Positions 24,940 through 33,340 of a stretch of DNA of 64,000 bases are shown here, piece after piece. This DNA is from Sedimentitalea sp039941015. GTDB taxonomy: Bacteria > Pseudomonadota > Alphaproteobacteria > Rhodobacterales > Rhodobacteraceae. Position 1 is the first letter of the stretch. Every line of letters starts with the position of its first letter. Location: the NCBI RefSeq assembly GCF_039941015.1, contig NZ_JBDVFI010000053.1. The stretch is one strand, 5' to 3'. The position numbers and the translations under genes were made by a program. The notes under the pieces are model-generated. The model searched no databases and was not told where the DNA came from. It saw nothing but the letters and a program-made list of their open reading frames with translations.

Positions 24940-26711
24940 ACAGGGTCGGGACGCCCATAAACCGGCGTCTCGATGCCTTCCATCCGCGCCTTGAGTTGTA
25001 AGGCAAGGAACCTAGAGTAGAAGCGAGACAGCGCCAAATTGCCACCATGAAACCAGAGATTTTCGGCGACCGTGGGTTTCCACATATTGCGCAACTCACC
25101 CTGCCACGGACCCGGGTCGCCCTTGACGCCGGATCCCAATCCCCAACACGGGCCGATCGCGGTTGCAACTTCGGGCGACACGATGCCAGCGACAATCTCA
25201 TTCATCGATTGATACCCGGTGCAGGCAATGACCACATCAGCTGGTACCGTCTGCCCATCGCCGAGTTGCAATCCATCTGGTGTCAAAGCCACCACGTCCG
25301 CCCCTGAAACGACCTTGATCTCGCCGTTTGCAATCAGTTCAGAGGCGCCCACATCGATGTAATATCCTGATGCAGTGCGCAGCGCCTTCATCATCAGCCC
25401 GCTGTCATCCTCGCCAAAATCAAAAGCGAACCCCGCAGCGCCCAACCGGTCGTAAAACGCCGCGTCGCGCTCGCGTATTTCCTGATAAAGCGCCCGCTGC
25501 TGATCAGGGAACAGGGCATAGGGGACCGAAGCCGACAGCATATCTGCGACATCGACTGTGATGCCTTGCGCGACCGCGTCTTCGGAATAGATTTCAAAGC
25601 CCAGTTCCATCAGTGTCTCTGACCTCACGACCACACTGGGGCTGCGCTGTAGCATGGTCACATTCGCGCCGGCCTCCCACAGGTCAACGCAAACGTCATG
25701 TGCAGAGCTGGCGGCGCCAATGACCGCGCAGGTTTTCCCGGCAAAGGCCTCTCCGGATTGGTAGGCGCTGGAATGGATCAACGTCCCGGCAAAGTCCTGC
25801 ACACCCGGAAGGTCGATTTCGCGTGGCGGGCCATAGGCGCCAGTCGCAAATACCAATTGCTTGGGGTGCAGCGTCACAGGCTCGCCTTCGCGCGTCACTT
25901 CGACCGTCCAGGTTCCAGTTTGGTCATCAAAGCTGGCCTTGTCACAACTCGTGGATTGCCAGATTTCCAGCTCAAAGATTTTCGCATAGGCCTCTAGCCA
26001 ATCGCCCAGCTTGTCCTTTGGGGTGAAGACTGGCCAGTTCTGCGGAAACTCGAGGTACGGCAGATGATCATACCAGACCGGATCATGCAGAACGAGGCTG
26101 CGGTACCGATTGCGCCAGCTGTCTCCCGCTCGGGCGTTTTTCTCTACGATTAGCGCCGGTACGCCCAGTTGCCGTAAGCGCGCGCTCAATGCGATCCCGC
26201 CTTGTCCGCCGCCAACAATCAACACATATGGCTGGTCTTCGTATCCGATGCGACGGGTTTCTTCGCTGCGCAATTCCGACCAGGTGCGCCGTTGGCGGTC
26301 GGCGCGATGGGTCAGCCCTTTGCTGCGGGTTTGCCCGCGTGGTTCTTCGTGTCCGTGCAGGTCCTCAAGCGCGGTCATCAGGGTATGGCATTTGCCATCG
26401 ACAAGGGTGATCCGGCCTTTGCACCTGCCCGTCGCCGTTTCAAACGCAATCCACGAGGAGGCGTTGTTGCCTGCGATCTCGGCTTGCCCGGTGGCGTGCC
26501 AGCCTCGTGGGGTGGTGTGTGCCAAAGTCTCGCTCAGCATCGCAACGATCTCGGGGCGCCCCTCCATCGTCTTTATGTTCCACGTAAAGGCCAGCAAGTC
26601 GCGCCAATAACAATCGTCGGCGAACAAGGACTGAACGGCGGATACGTCCTGTTTTGAAAGCGCCTGATCGAATACCTCGAGCCAATCGCAAAGCTGAGTT
26701 GTGTCTTTCAT
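24924..26711 (-). CDS. Flavin-containing monooxygenase fused to an N-terminal SnoaL-like domain
   Basis: A 595-residue protein. Residues about 1-120 look like a SnoaL/NTF2-like domain (WLEVFDQALSKQDVSAVQSL and the YWRDLLAFTW segment). A charged linker of about 40 residues follows, then a flavin monooxygenase-like part from residue 160. Its FAD motif is VGGGQGG (166-172), with FATGAYGPP near 288. The NADPH site is VIGAASSAHD (331-340), in which the second Gly of the usual GxGxSA is Ala. The end overlaps ridA by 16 bases. It lies 21 bases after the RpiR gene and may be cotranscribed with it. The substrate is unknown; N- or S-oxygenation or a Baeyer-Villiger reaction is possible. Confidence 0.9.
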   Translation of the reverse strand: MKDTTQLCDWLEVFDQALSKQDVSAVQSLFADDCYWRDLLAFTWNIKTMEGRPEIVAMLSETLAHTTPRGWHATGQAEIAGNNASSWIAFETATGRCKGRITLVDGKCHTLMTALEDLHGHEEPRGQTRSKGLTHRADRQRRTWSELRSEETRRIGYEDQPYVLIVGGGQGGIALSARLRQLGVPALIVEKNARAGDSWRNRYRSLVLHDPVWYDHLPYLEFPQNWPVFTPKDKLGDWLEAYAKIFELEIWQSTSCDKASFDDQTGTWTVEVTREGEPVTLHPKQLVFATGAYGPPREIDLPGVQDFAGTLIHSSAYQSGEAFAGKTCAVIGAASSAHDVCVDLWEAGANVTMLQRSPSVVVRSETLMELGFEIYSEDAVAQGITVDVADMLSASVPYALFPDQQRALYQEIRERDAAFYDRLGAAGFAFDFGEDDSGLMMKALRTASGYYIDVGASELIANGEIKVVSGADVVALTPDGLQLGDGQTVPADVVIACTGYQSMNEIVAGIVSPEVATAIGPCWGLGSGVKGDPGPWQGELRNMWKPTVAENLWFHGGNLALSRFYSRFLALQLKARMEGIETPVYGRPDPVQSGL

Positions 26712-26732
26712 GCAAAGCCTCTTCTGGTCATG

Positions 26733-27662
26733 CTACTCTCCCAATGGCTCAAGCCCGACGCCAGTCCGTTCACTGACAAGGTTGAATTTGATCCGTCGCA
26801 AGTTTTCGCGCGCTTCCGGCCCCATGGCATACCCGGTTGCTGCTGCCAGCAGGTCGATGATCATCAAGAAAGCAAAGCGCGAGGCCGACGGTGTCAAGGC
26901 ATCCGGATACTCCGAAATCCGCGTTGTCAGGGCAATTTCAGCGGCGTTCGCGAGCGCGCTGTCAGGTGCTGTGATGCCAATGCTGGCGACGCCATAATGA
27001 TGTGCAAGATCAACGCAATCCAGAATTTCGCGCGCCCGTCCGGTCGCCGATATCGAAATAAAGACGTCATCGGATCGCAGGGTCGAAATCGACATGCGTG
27101 CCAGATAGGGGTCTTTGCACGCAATCACCGATACGCCATAGCGAAACAGCCTGACCTGAACTTCTTCGGCCAAGGTCGATGAACTGCCGCCAAGCCCCAA
27201 AACGATGACGCGCCGGGCTTTGGAGATCGCAGCCCCAGCCGCGTTCAATAGGGCTGGGTTCAATTGCACTTCGACTTCACGCAGTGCCTTGCGGGCCTCG
27301 TTGAAAACGGATCCCCAGAAAGGTGGCACAGAGTCACTGTCGGCGATGACCGGGGTCTGGTCCACGGTCAAAAATAATTCACCCACCACTAAACTTCGGG
27401 CCAGACGCAACTTGAAATCGCGCACACCAGTACATCCCACAGATCGACAGAACCGGGTGACACTGGGTTCACTAACCCCAGCCCTTTTTGCGATTTCTGC
27501 ATTCGATGCAGCAACAGCTGCGTTGACATCGGACAACACGGCGTCAGCGACCTGCCGTTCTGCCTGACTTAGACCTGAATATTTGTCCTTGATTTGGGCA
27601 ATGATATCACGCGCAAGATGCGGCTGTTCCTCTGCAGGCGAAGTGTTCTGGGGCTTGGTCAT
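26733..27662 (-). CDS. RpiR/MurR-family transcriptional regulator
   Basis: A 309-residue regulator with an N-terminal HTH_6 domain (residues about 20-95, AEIAKRAGVSEPSVTRFCRS) and a C-terminal SIS domain (about 135-270, VIVLGLGGSSSTLAEEV and FISISATGRAREILDCV). SIS domains bind phosphosugars or similar small molecules. It diverges from an ABC transporter operon beginning at 27928 and most likely controls it. The candidate operator repeats at 27740-27832 lie between them. It is followed by the flavin monooxygenase gene, which may belong to the same response. Confidence 0.93.
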   Translation of the reverse strand: MTKPQNTSPAEEQPHLARDIIAQIKDKYSGLSQAERQVADAVLSDVNAAVAASNAEIAKRAGVSEPSVTRFCRSVGCTGVRDFKLRLARSLVVGELFLTVDQTPVIADSDSVPPFWGSVFNEARKALREVEVQLNPALLNAAGAAISKARRVIVLGLGGSSSTLAEEVQVRLFRYGVSVIACKDPYLARMSISTLRSDDVFISISATGRAREILDCVDLAHHYGVASIGITAPDSALANAAEIALTTRISEYPDALTPSASRFAFLMIIDLLAAATGYAMGPEARENLRRIKFNLVSERTGVGLEPLGE

Positions 27663-27739
27663 TGGCGGTCAGACTTCCCCATGATGCAACCTCAATCCTT
27701 TGATGTTTGCGCGACTCTATTCCGCGCCGAATCTCGTAT

Positions 27740-27832
27740 CTGTAAGAAAGTTACAGCCCTGAATTCAATTTTTCCAGTTATTTTACAAGGTTATTTACTG
27801 AGCGTTCAAAAACATTGACAGGTAAGAAAGTT
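27740..27832. promoter_or_regulatory. Repeated GTAAGAAAGTT element, candidate RpiR operator
   Basis: The 11-mer GTAAGAAAGTT occurs at 27742 and again at 27822, exactly 80 bases apart. The first copy is part of a perfect inverted repeat CTGTAA-GAAAG-TTACAG (27740-27756). Both lie in the divergent region between the RpiR gene (start 27662) and the ABC operon (start 27928). RpiR binding is an inference. The rest of the 265-base gap is AT-rich promoter-like sequence with no gene. Confidence 0.5.
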
Positions 27833-27927
27833 TGTTTCAACCTGTTTGCAGCAGTCCGGGGATTGCCCGAATACTGACGTCCGGCATTGGTTGATCGGCA
27901 ACCAGCCCCAGCACGGAGCATCCACAG

Positions 27928-28692
27928 GTGACGGTCAAACTGGCTATCTCAGAGGCGGGCAAGCGGTATGGCGATTTTGACGCTCTGCTGAATTGCAGTT
28001 TCGATGTAGCGGAAAATACAATCGTGTCGATCGTCGGGCCTTCGGGATGCGGTAAGACCACGCTGTTGTGGTCGATGTCGGGCTTGCATGGCTTGACTCA
28101 CGGCCAGATCCTGCTGGACGGCACCGCAATCACTGGTCCGCACCCGGACATTGGCCTCGTTTTTCAGGATGCCAATTTGCTGCCCTGGCGCAATTTGATG
28201 GACAACATCCTGTTTCCTTTCGAAATCAAGCATACCGAACCGGACAGGGAGTGGATCGATCACCTGCTGGATCGTGTCGGTCTGAAGGGTTTTGAGGCTC
28301 GTTTCCCACGCGAATTGTCTGGTGGCATGCAGCAGCGCGCTTCGATTGTTCGGGCGCTGTCGTTGCGGCCGCAAGTTCTTTTGATGGATGAACCTTTCGG
28401 CGCTCTGGATGCGTTCACCCGCGAAGAAATGAATAAGTTGGTGGAAGAGATCTGGCTCGAAACCAAAACCACCATCGTCTTCATTACCCACTCGATCGAA
28501 GAGGCCATATTCCTGTCAGATCGCGTCGTTGTTTTGACGGAGGGACCGGGCCGGGTTCTGTCCGATTATGCGGTTGATCTGCCGCGCCCTCGAACGCTGG
28601 AAACCATGAGCAGTCGTGCGGTCTTTGACCTGACCAACCGGATCAAGGCCGATATCTATGGCCAGCAATCCATTGCCAAAGCAGCGGAGTGA
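27928..28692 (+). CDS. ABC transporter ATP-binding protein, nitrate/sulfonate/taurine class
   Basis: A 254-residue ATPase of the SsuB/TauB/ThiZ type. Walker A is GPSGCGKTT, the Q-loop is FQDANLLPWRN, the signature is LSGGMQQRASIVRAL, Walker B is VLLMDEPFGALD and the H-loop is FITHSIEEA. The start is a GTG at 27928 with GGAG nine bases upstream. It is the first gene of the operon opposite RpiR and precedes the permease by three bases. Importers of this class carry sulfonates, thiamine precursors, riboflavin, or other small aromatic or heterocyclic compounds. Confidence 0.93.
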   Translation: MTVKLAISEAGKRYGDFDALLNCSFDVAENTIVSIVGPSGCGKTTLLWSMSGLHGLTHGQILLDGTAITGPHPDIGLVFQDANLLPWRNLMDNILFPFEIKHTEPDREWIDHLLDRVGLKGFEARFPRELSGGMQQRASIVRALSLRPQVLLMDEPFGALDAFTREEMNKLVEEIWLETKTTIVFITHSIEEAIFLSDRVVVLTEGPGRVLSDYAVDLPRPRTLETMSSRAVFDLTNRIKADIYGQQSIAKAAE

Positions 28693-28695
28693 CGG

Positions 28696-29529
28696 ATGAG
28701 CGTAGGAACATCAAAGTCAGGACAGAGCGGCATGAACCAAGTCGGATTGTCAAACGCCTCGGCCTTTGCCAGCGGCACCGGCGCACGAACCTGGGCTGAA
28801 ATCGTCGCGATCATTCTGACGGCGGTTTTTGTGATAGGCGGGCTGGAATTCAGCCTCCGTTGGTTTGAGGTGCCGCAATATGTCTTGCCGACGCCCTCCG
28901 CTGTCTGGACGGCTCTGATCAAGGAATTTCCACTGATTGCACCCCATCTGGGGTATACGCTGATCGAACTCTCTTGTGGTTTTGCTATAGGCGGCAGCAT
29001 TGGCTTGATCCTGGCCGCGGTGATTACCCAGTTTCCCTTCGCCGAGAAGATCATCGCGCCCTACATCCTCATTCTTGTGACCACGCCGATGTTGGCGCTG
29101 GTGCCATTGCTGATCCTGCGATTTGGGTTCGGGTTCGAGCCCCGGATTATCGCGGTGGCGTTGGCGTCGGGACCGATGGTGATGATCAACGCCGCGACAG
29201 GTTTTCGGCGGGTCGACAACGACAAGATCGCGTTGGCCCGGTCCTATGGCGCGACGACGTTGCAGATATTCTGGAAGATCCGTGCGCCGATGGCCCTGCC
29301 GATGATTCTGGTCGGCCTGATGATCGGTGCAATCTTTGGGTTGTTGACGGCAGTAGGCGCCGAAATGGTTGGGGGTGGTTTTGGCCTTGGCAACCGTTTG
29401 ACCACCTATTCCTCAATGATCAACATGCCAGAATTTTTCGCAGTGATCGTGATCCTGTCGATGCTGGGCATCCTGATCTACGTGTTCTTTTTCTTGGTCG
29501 GCAAGAAATGGGCAAGCTGGGAAACCTGA
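28696..29529 (+). CDS. ABC transporter permease, SsuC/TauC/ThiX class
   Basis: A 277-residue permease with about six membrane helices and the marker VPQYVLPTPSAVWTALIKEF after the first helix. The EAA-type loop is around ALARSYGATTLQIFWKIRAP. Three bases separate it from the ATPase gene. An internal ATG (MNQVGLSN, 12 codons in) is an alternative start. It is followed by the Tat-type binding protein. Confidence 0.92.
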   Translation: MSVGTSKSGQSGMNQVGLSNASAFASGTGARTWAEIVAIILTAVFVIGGLEFSLRWFEVPQYVLPTPSAVWTALIKEFPLIAPHLGYTLIELSCGFAIGGSIGLILAAVITQFPFAEKIIAPYILILVTTPMLALVPLLILRFGFGFEPRIIAVALASGPMVMINAATGFRRVDNDKIALARSYGATTLQIFWKIRAPMALPMILVGLMIGAIFGLLTAVGAEMVGGGFGLGNRLTTYSSMINMPEFFAVIVILSMLGILIYVFFFLVGKKWASWET

Positions 29530-29576
29530 ATCCAAACCACCAAAAAAACTAAACCATCACACAGGGGAATACTAGG

Positions 29577-30725
29577 ATGACCATAACAAACAATAAGTTA
29601 ACCCGCCGCCGCTTGCTTCAGGTGTCGGCAGCCGGTGCCGTAAGTTTTGGTGCGATGGGGTTCCCGCGATTTGCACAGGCAGAAGGGTATGACGGAGCAT
29701 TCACCTGGATCAGCCCGCGTGGCACACTTGAAGTGTTGGACGACTATCCCTTCTGGATCGGCAAGAAGATGGGGTATTTCGACGGGCTCGACATCGACAT
29801 GCAGCCCGGGCCGTCAGATGGCACCGCAACGGCGAAATTTGTTGATGTGGGACAGGCGGACATGGGCTTTCCCTCGCCCGGCGTCTTTGCCTTTGCGCTT
29901 GAAAACGGCATGAAGCTGGAATCCGTTTACCACATGGGCGCACGCGATACCTTCAGCCTTGCCTTTCGCAAAGGCGAAGGTGTCAAGGACATTAAGGATA
30001 TCGAAGGCAAAACCATTCTGCTTGGATCGGCCGCGTGGCAACCAATCGTCGATCCGTTGCTGGCGGCGCAAGGCGTCGATGTTTCGACGATCACCTATGT
30101 CGAAGCCGGTTGGCCTACTTGGGGCACCGCATTGGCTGCGGGGCAGGGCGACGCGGCATTGTCCTGGGAAGGGTTGCGTGCGGAATGGATTTCCAGCGGG
30201 CTGGAGTTTGAATATTGGCTTGGCGTGCAACATTCGCCGCTGCCTGCCAACACCTTTGCCGTCCGAGCCGCCGACCTCGAAGACGAGGACAAAAAGGCGT
30301 TCTTGGTGAAATTCCTGCGTGGTTGGTCGATGGGCCTCGAATTTGCCGAGCATAATCCTCGCGCAGCCGTCGAAGCGGTGTTTGATCAATTCCCGACGCT
30401 GGGGTCAAACCTGTCCCCGGAGCTGGGTACGGCATCGATTCTGCAACAGATGAACGTGTTCCGCGGAGATTTCGACAAGCGCGAAGGCTGGGGTTGGCAT
30501 GACATGGCGTCTTGGCAGTTGTTCTTCGATCTGATCGCCCAGATCTCCGGCGATGCGGAGCCTATTCAGGCCAGCAAGGTTTGCACCAACGCTCTGATCC
30601 CCGGTGCCAACGATTTTGATGTTGAGAAGGTCAAGGCCGACGCCGCAGCGGCAACGTTGTCCCCTGAGATGGCCGCCGTCGATATCGAGGCCATCCGAGC
30701 CACAATGTTCGATCAGGCCATCTGA
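29577..30725 (+). CDS. ABC transporter substrate-binding protein, NMT1/THI5-like, Tat-exported
   Basis: A 382-residue binding protein of the NMT1/SsuA family. The N-terminus has a twin-arginine signal, LTRRRLLQVSAAGAVSFGAM, ending near FAQAEGY, so it is probably exported folded. The mature start FTWISPRGTLEVLDDYPFWI and KTILLGSAAWQPIVDPLLAA are family-like. THI5-like proteins bind pyrimidines, riboflavin-like compounds or sulfonates. Unlike the other five binding-protein genes, it comes after its ATPase and permease, and it ends with a strong terminator-like hairpin. Confidence 0.92.
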   Translation: MTITNNKLTRRRLLQVSAAGAVSFGAMGFPRFAQAEGYDGAFTWISPRGTLEVLDDYPFWIGKKMGYFDGLDIDMQPGPSDGTATAKFVDVGQADMGFPSPGVFAFALENGMKLESVYHMGARDTFSLAFRKGEGVKDIKDIEGKTILLGSAAWQPIVDPLLAAQGVDVSTITYVEAGWPTWGTALAAGQGDAALSWEGLRAEWISSGLEFEYWLGVQHSPLPANTFAVRAADLEDEDKKAFLVKFLRGWSMGLEFAEHNPRAAVEAVFDQFPTLGSNLSPELGTASILQQMNVFRGDFDKREGWGWHDMASWQLFFDLIAQISGDAEPIQASKVCTNALIPGANDFDVEKVKADAAAATLSPEMAAVDIEAIRATMFDQAI

Positions 30726-30731
30726 TCCAGG

Positions 30732-30765
30732 GGCGGAGGTGGGAACGCCTCCGCCTGTTTTTCTT
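30732..30765 (+). terminator. Intrinsic terminator or attenuator after the binding-protein gene
   Basis: Perfect 8-bp stem GGCGGAGG/CCTCCGCC with an 8-base loop, followed by TGTTTTTCTT. It lies seven bases after the binding-protein stop and 24 bases before the Gfo/Idh gene. It should end most transcripts. The downstream enzymes would then depend on readthrough or their own promoter. Confidence 0.75.
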
Positions 30766-30788
30766 ACAACGAGGGTGGAGTATTCTCG

Positions 30789-31871
30789 ATGACGCAACCT
30801 GTCCGTATTCTGGTGGTGGGGCTTGGCAACATGGGCGCTTCCCATGCTTCGGCCTATCACCGCAATCCCGGATTTGAGATTGTGGGCTTGTGTTCACGCA
30901 CAATCAAATCCAAGACCATCCCCGATGAATTGCAGGGATACCCTTTGTTCGAAGACTATTCGGCGGCGTTGGCTGAATTGAAGCCAGACGCGGTTTCGGT
31001 CAACACATGGCCCAACACCCACGCCGATTACGCCATACAGGCGATGGAGGCCGGGGCCCATGTCTTCATGGAAAAACCCATCGCAACCAACAACGAAGAC
31101 GCCGAACGTGTGGTCGCCGCCGCGAAACGGCTGAACAAGAAGCTGGTGTTGGGATATATCCTGCGGGTGCATCCATCGTGGGTCAAGTTCATCGAGATTG
31201 GCCAGACAATGGGCAAGCCCTTGGCGATGCGCCTCAATCTTAATCAACAATCTTCGGGCGATGCCTGGATGTGGCACAAGAACCTGATCGACAGTCTGAT
31301 CCCGATTGTCGATTGCGGAGTGCATTATGTTGACGTGATGTGCCAACTGACAGGCGCGAAACCGGTGCGGGTCCATGGCATTGGCGCGGCCCTTTGGGGG
31401 GATGCCGAAAAGCAGAACTATGGCCATTTGCACGTGACCTTCGATGATGGATCCGTCGGTTGGTACGAAGCGGGTTGGGGACCAATGATGTCGGAAACCG
31501 CGTTTTTTGTGAAAGACGTGGTTGGACCAAATGGCTCGGTCAGTCTGGTGCCCAATGACGAGGCGCGCACGGATGCCGACGAGCTGTCAGACAGCGCGGA
31601 TATCGACAAGCACACCAAGACCGATGCGATCCGCGTGCATTATGCGGACGTCGACGAAGACAAGAACTTTACTCGCAAGGACGACATTCTGTCGATGGAC
31701 GACGAACCCGGTCATCAGGAATTGTGCGACCGCGAACAGGCGTTTTTTCTGAAGGCGATCAACGAAGACCTCGATCTGACGGAGTCGATGGAGGCAGCAG
31801 TAAACTCGCTGCGTATCGTGCTCGCTGCCGAACAAAGCATACGCGAAGAACGGGCAATCCGGCTTGATTGA
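30789..31871 (+). CDS. Gfo/Idh/MocA-family oxidoreductase
   Basis: A 360-residue NAD(P)-dependent dehydrogenase of the Gfo/Idh/MocA family. The Rossmann motif is VVGLGNMGASHA (residues 9-20), followed by NTWPNTHADYA and the hallmark FMEKPIA, whose Lys is catalytic. The second half holds the beta-sheet domain, with DCGVHYVDVMCQLTG containing the expected Asp and His. These enzymes oxidise or reduce sugars, cyclitols or imines. It is the first gene after the terminator-like hairpin and ends about 17 bases before the amidase start. Confidence 0.93.
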   Translation: MTQPVRILVVGLGNMGASHASAYHRNPGFEIVGLCSRTIKSKTIPDELQGYPLFEDYSAALAELKPDAVSVNTWPNTHADYAIQAMEAGAHVFMEKPIATNNEDAERVVAAAKRLNKKLVLGYILRVHPSWVKFIEIGQTMGKPLAMRLNLNQQSSGDAWMWHKNLIDSLIPIVDCGVHYVDVMCQLTGAKPVRVHGIGAALWGDAEKQNYGHLHVTFDDGSVGWYEAGWGPMMSETAFFVKDVVGPNGSVSLVPNDEARTDADELSDSADIDKHTKTDAIRVHYADVDEDKNFTRKDDILSMDDEPGHQELCDREQAFFLKAINEDLDLTESMEAAVNSLRIVLAAEQSIREERAIRLD

Positions 31872-31888
31872 TACTGCAGGAGGTCTCC

Positions 31889-33340
31889 ATGTCTGACGCA
31901 AAGACCCTCTATCGGCAATCAGATGCCATGGGTTTGGCTGACCATGTCCGGGCAGGGGATGTCAGCTCTCTCGAAGTGGCCGAGGCTGCGATCGAAACCA
32001 TCGAGGCGCTGAATCCCCAGCTGAACTCGGTTATTTGCAAGCTATATGATTTGGGGCGGGAAGCGGCGGCCAAGACCGATACGTCGGCCCCGCTGGCAGG
32101 CATTCCGTTTCTGCTTAAGGAACTGGCCAGCAATTGGGCCGGGGTGCAGGCGACCAATTCTTCGAAGTTCTTGAAGAACAATGTTGCAGCGCAAGACAGC
32201 CATCTTACGCAAAGAATCAAGGCCGCAGGTTTGACCCTGCTTGGCAAAACCAACGCCCCCGAGAACGGCTGGAGCATTGCCACAGAACCGGCTCTGTATG
32301 GATCAACGCTCAACCCTTGGAACCCCAAAGTCACACCGGGCGGATCAAGTGGCGGCAGCGCGGTAGCCGTTGCAACGGGAATGGTGCCGATTGCCGAAGC
32401 CAGCGATGGGGCCGGATCAATCCGTGTGCCTGCATCATGCTGTGGTGTCGTCGGGTTAAAGCCGTCGCGCGGTCGCGTCAGCCTTGCGCCTTTCGCGGAC
32501 TATTGGGCCGGCGGGGCCTATTTCCTGTGCAACACGCGTACCGTGCGGGATACAGCCGCTTATCTTGATGCGGTGTCGGGCGCATTGCCGGGCGATCCAT
32601 ACCCGGTCGCCGCTATCTCTGACACCTTTGGCGAGCTTGCAAGTCGACCACCGAATGGTTTGCGCATCGGCTTTACCGTTACTGCACCCAACGGCGCGCC
32701 CGTCGATCCCGAAGTGAAGGCCGCAGTACTGGCCGTCGCGAAACAGCTTGGCGCGCTCGGCCATGAGGTCGAGGAAAAGGACATGGCGCTGGACGCAGAA
32801 AACCTGTGGCAGACCTATACCGACATGACCTGTGTCGAAACTGCCGGGATGTTTGATTTCATGGAAACCCAGGAAAACAGGAAAGTATCACCCGACGATG
32901 TTGAACCGGTCACCTGGGCGATTATCGAGCGCGGCCGTGCGACGCCAGCGACGGCCCATGCCGGACGCGTGGAATCCATACGCCAAGCCGCCCGTGCCAT
33001 TGTTCAGGATCTGTGGCCCTTTGACGTCTATATTACGCCCACACTGACGCAACGTCCGCGACCAGTGGGTTTTTACGATATGGGCATGACTGACCTCGAC
33101 GCATACAACGCACTGTGGGCCGACAGCGTTTTCGGATTTCCGTTCAACGCCTCAGGCCAACCCGCGATGTCATTGCCGCTCTGCCAGTTCTCGGACGGGC
33201 TTCCTCTTGGTATCCAATTGATCGGACGCCCCGGCGATGATGCGGGTTTGCTTGCACTGGCCAGCGTTCTGGAACAGGTGATGCCTTGGAAGGACCGACA
33301 TCCCCCCACCAGCAGTTTCGGAGACACTGATGGGAAATGA
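31889..33340 (+). CDS. Amidase (amidase signature family)
   Basis: A 483-residue amidase-signature hydrolase that cleaves a carboxamide. The Ser-cisSer-Lys triad is visible: Lys77 (IPFLLKELA), the Ser pair at 153-154 (PGGSSGGSA) and Ser177 (SDGAGSIRVPAS). The start at 31889 has a perfect AGGAGG six bases upstream; a longer frame begins at 31868 but starts inside the previous gene. The end overlaps the amidohydrolase gene by 11 bases. Together with that amidohydrolase it suggests stepwise hydrolysis of an imported amide or cyclic amide. Confidence 0.93.
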   Translation: MSDAKTLYRQSDAMGLADHVRAGDVSSLEVAEAAIETIEALNPQLNSVICKLYDLGREAAAKTDTSAPLAGIPFLLKELASNWAGVQATNSSKFLKNNVAAQDSHLTQRIKAAGLTLLGKTNAPENGWSIATEPALYGSTLNPWNPKVTPGGSSGGSAVAVATGMVPIAEASDGAGSIRVPASCCGVVGLKPSRGRVSLAPFADYWAGGAYFLCNTRTVRDTAAYLDAVSGALPGDPYPVAAISDTFGELASRPPNGLRIGFTVTAPNGAPVDPEVKAAVLAVAKQLGALGHEVEEKDMALDAENLWQTYTDMTCVETAGMFDFMETQENRKVSPDDVEPVTWAIIERGRATPATAHAGRVESIRQAARAIVQDLWPFDVYITPTLTQRPRPVGFYDMGMTDLDAYNALWADSVFGFPFNASGQPAMSLPLCQFSDGLPLGIQLIGRPGDDAGLLALASVLEQVMPWKDRHPPTSSFGDTDGK

